Source: Streptomyces sp. SID12501 | Lineage (GTDB): Bacteria > Actinomycetota > Actinomycetes > Streptomycetales > Streptomycetaceae | Reading direction: 5' to 3' | Assembly (NCBI RefSeq): GCF_010550245.1 | Contig: NZ_JAAGLU010000022.1 | Location: 1-64,000, forward strand | Length of the DNA: 64,000 bases | Shown: positions 63,333 to 64,000 of the stretch, piece after piece | How the letters are laid out: each line of letters starts with the position of its first letter | Position numbering within the stretch: the first letter of the stretch is position 1 | Notes under the pieces: generated by a model | Databases searched by the model: none | The model's input: the letters and a program-made list of their open reading frames with translations, nothing else | Told to the model about the DNA's origin: nothing | Program-made: the position numbers and the translations under genes

Positions 63333-64000
63333 GTGAGGATCAAGCGCACCACCCCCCGCAGTGGCATCACGAGACGGACCCGGCTGATCGCCGTCAGCAC
63401 CGGACTCGTGGCCGCGGCCGCCATCGCGATCCCCAATGCGACCGCCGCCGACGTCAACACCTTCAGCACCGCCCAGCTCACCAAGGCGAGCGGCTCGGTG
63501 CTCAAGGCCGACATCCCGGGCACCGCCTGGGCCGTCGACGCCAAGACGAACCGCGTTGTCGTCACCGTCGACAGCACGGTCTCCAAGGCGGAGATCGCGA
63601 AGATCAAGCGACAGGCGGGCACCACCGCCGACGCCATCACCATCAAGAAGACCCCGGGCAAGTTCAGCAAACTGATCTCCGGCGGCGACGCGGTCTATGC
63701 GAGTAGCTGGCGCTGCTCCCTGGGCTTCAACGTCCGCAGCGGCTCCACCTACTACTTCCTGACCGCCGGTCACTGCACCGACGGCGCGGGCAGCTGGTGG
63801 TCCAACTCCGCTCATACGACTCTGCTCGGTGCGACCTACGGCTCCAGCTTCCCGACCAACGACTACGGGATCGTCAAGTACGCGAGCACCTACCCCGTCA
63901 GCTCGATCTCGGGCACCGTCGGCAGCGTCGACATCACCAGCGCCGCCACCCCGTCCGTGAACACCACGGTCTACCGCCGCGGTTCCACCACCGGCATCCA
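63333..64000 (+). CDS. Streptogrisin-type serine protease precursor, 3' end outside window
   Basis: A secreted S1 protease (SGPA/SGPB type) with 222 complete codons here; it is absent from simple stop-to-stop calls because it runs off the end. A signal peptide (1 to about 42, ending NATAA) is followed by an alpha-lytic-type propeptide. The mature enzyme starts [20 protein letters not shown] at residue 115. His147 (LTAGHCTDG) and Asp177 (TNDYGIVKY) are two of the three catalytic residues; the Ser lies beyond the edge. GAGGA upstream supports the GTG. Confidence 0.95.
   Translation, partial: MRIKRTTPRSGITRRTRLIAVSTGLVAAAAIAIPNATAADVNTFSTAQLTKASGSVLKADIPGTAWAVDAKTNRVVVTVDSTVSKAEIAKIKRQAGTTADAITIKKTPGKFSKLISGGDAVYASSWRCSLGFNVRSGSTYYFLTAGHCTDGAGSWWSNSAHTTLLGATYGSSFPTNDYGIVKYASTYPVSSISGTVGSVDITSAATPSVNTTVYRRGSTTGI

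Overview
The window is high-GC actinobacterial chromosome, almost certainly Streptomyces. Third-position GC is extreme, GTG and TTG starts are frequent, stop/start overlaps of the GTGA and ATGA type are common, and the gene content is typical (SepF-like protein, streptogrisin-type protease, Rpf-LysM muralytic enzyme, PucR regulator, LLM flavin enzymes). No tRNA, rRNA, insertion sequence, prophage or CRISPR array was seen. The block tlyA-nadK-recN ... pyrG-Nudix ... parA-scpA-scpB-rluB ... cmk-der follows the core order known from Mycobacterium tuberculosis, so most of the window is chromosome core with lineage-specific insertions.

Layout. 1-4.2 kb: the 3' part of an RGG/TPR protein, a DUF1015 protein and a HAD hydrolase. 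4.2-7.2 kb: an iron-box-controlled siderophore importer (two FecCD permeases and an ATPase, no binding protein). 7.2-11.6 kb: SCP2-like protein, tlyA, nadK, recN. 11.8-18.1 kb: glycosyltransferase, PucR regulator, berberine-bridge-type flavoenzyme, GH15 glycosidase. 18.6-29.7 kb: pyrG, Nudix ADP-ribose pyrophosphatase, a STAND-like/TPR protein, ald, parA with an overlapping ribbon-helix-helix-like gene, scpA, scpB, rluB. 30.0-33.3 kb: a Nudix-winged-helix regulator, an ADP-ribosylglycohydrolase and two RlaP-like nucleotidyltransferases. 33.3-35.0 kb: a membrane redox trio (Rieske lipoprotein, haem-b-like membrane protein, secreted protein). 35.3-39.9 kb: aroH, tyrA, cmk, plsC-like, der. 40-42.7 kb: two conserved Streptomyces proteins and an Rpf-LysM enzyme behind a long leader. 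42.7-48.5 kb: a branched-chain amino-acid-type ABC transporter with a LivH-LivM-LivG fusion, plus its binding protein. 48.6-56.8 kb: WYL regulator, I78-like inhibitor, PAP2 protein, membrane glycosyltransferase, MFS exporter, acyl-CoA dehydrogenase, sepF-like gene. 57.4-63.1 kb: a cysteine-ending leader peptide, an FAD/NAD(P) protein, two LLM flavin monooxygenases and a DUF1684 protein. 63.3 kb to the end: a streptogrisin precursor cut by the window edge.

Main points of interest. The 29.9-33.3 kb island couples an ADP-ribose-sensing regulator to ADP-ribose removal and RNA-repair-type nucleotidyltransferases, and it has a 45-bp palindromic operator. A 23-residue leader peptide followed at once by an intrinsic terminator lies beside the flavin-monooxygenase cluster. 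The usual xerD is absent between the Nudix gene and parA. Clear dyads overlap or adjoin the promoters of the GH15 and acyl-CoA dehydrogenase genes. Two P-loop proteins carry Arg in place of the Walker A Lys. Two dispersed intergenic repeat families are present.
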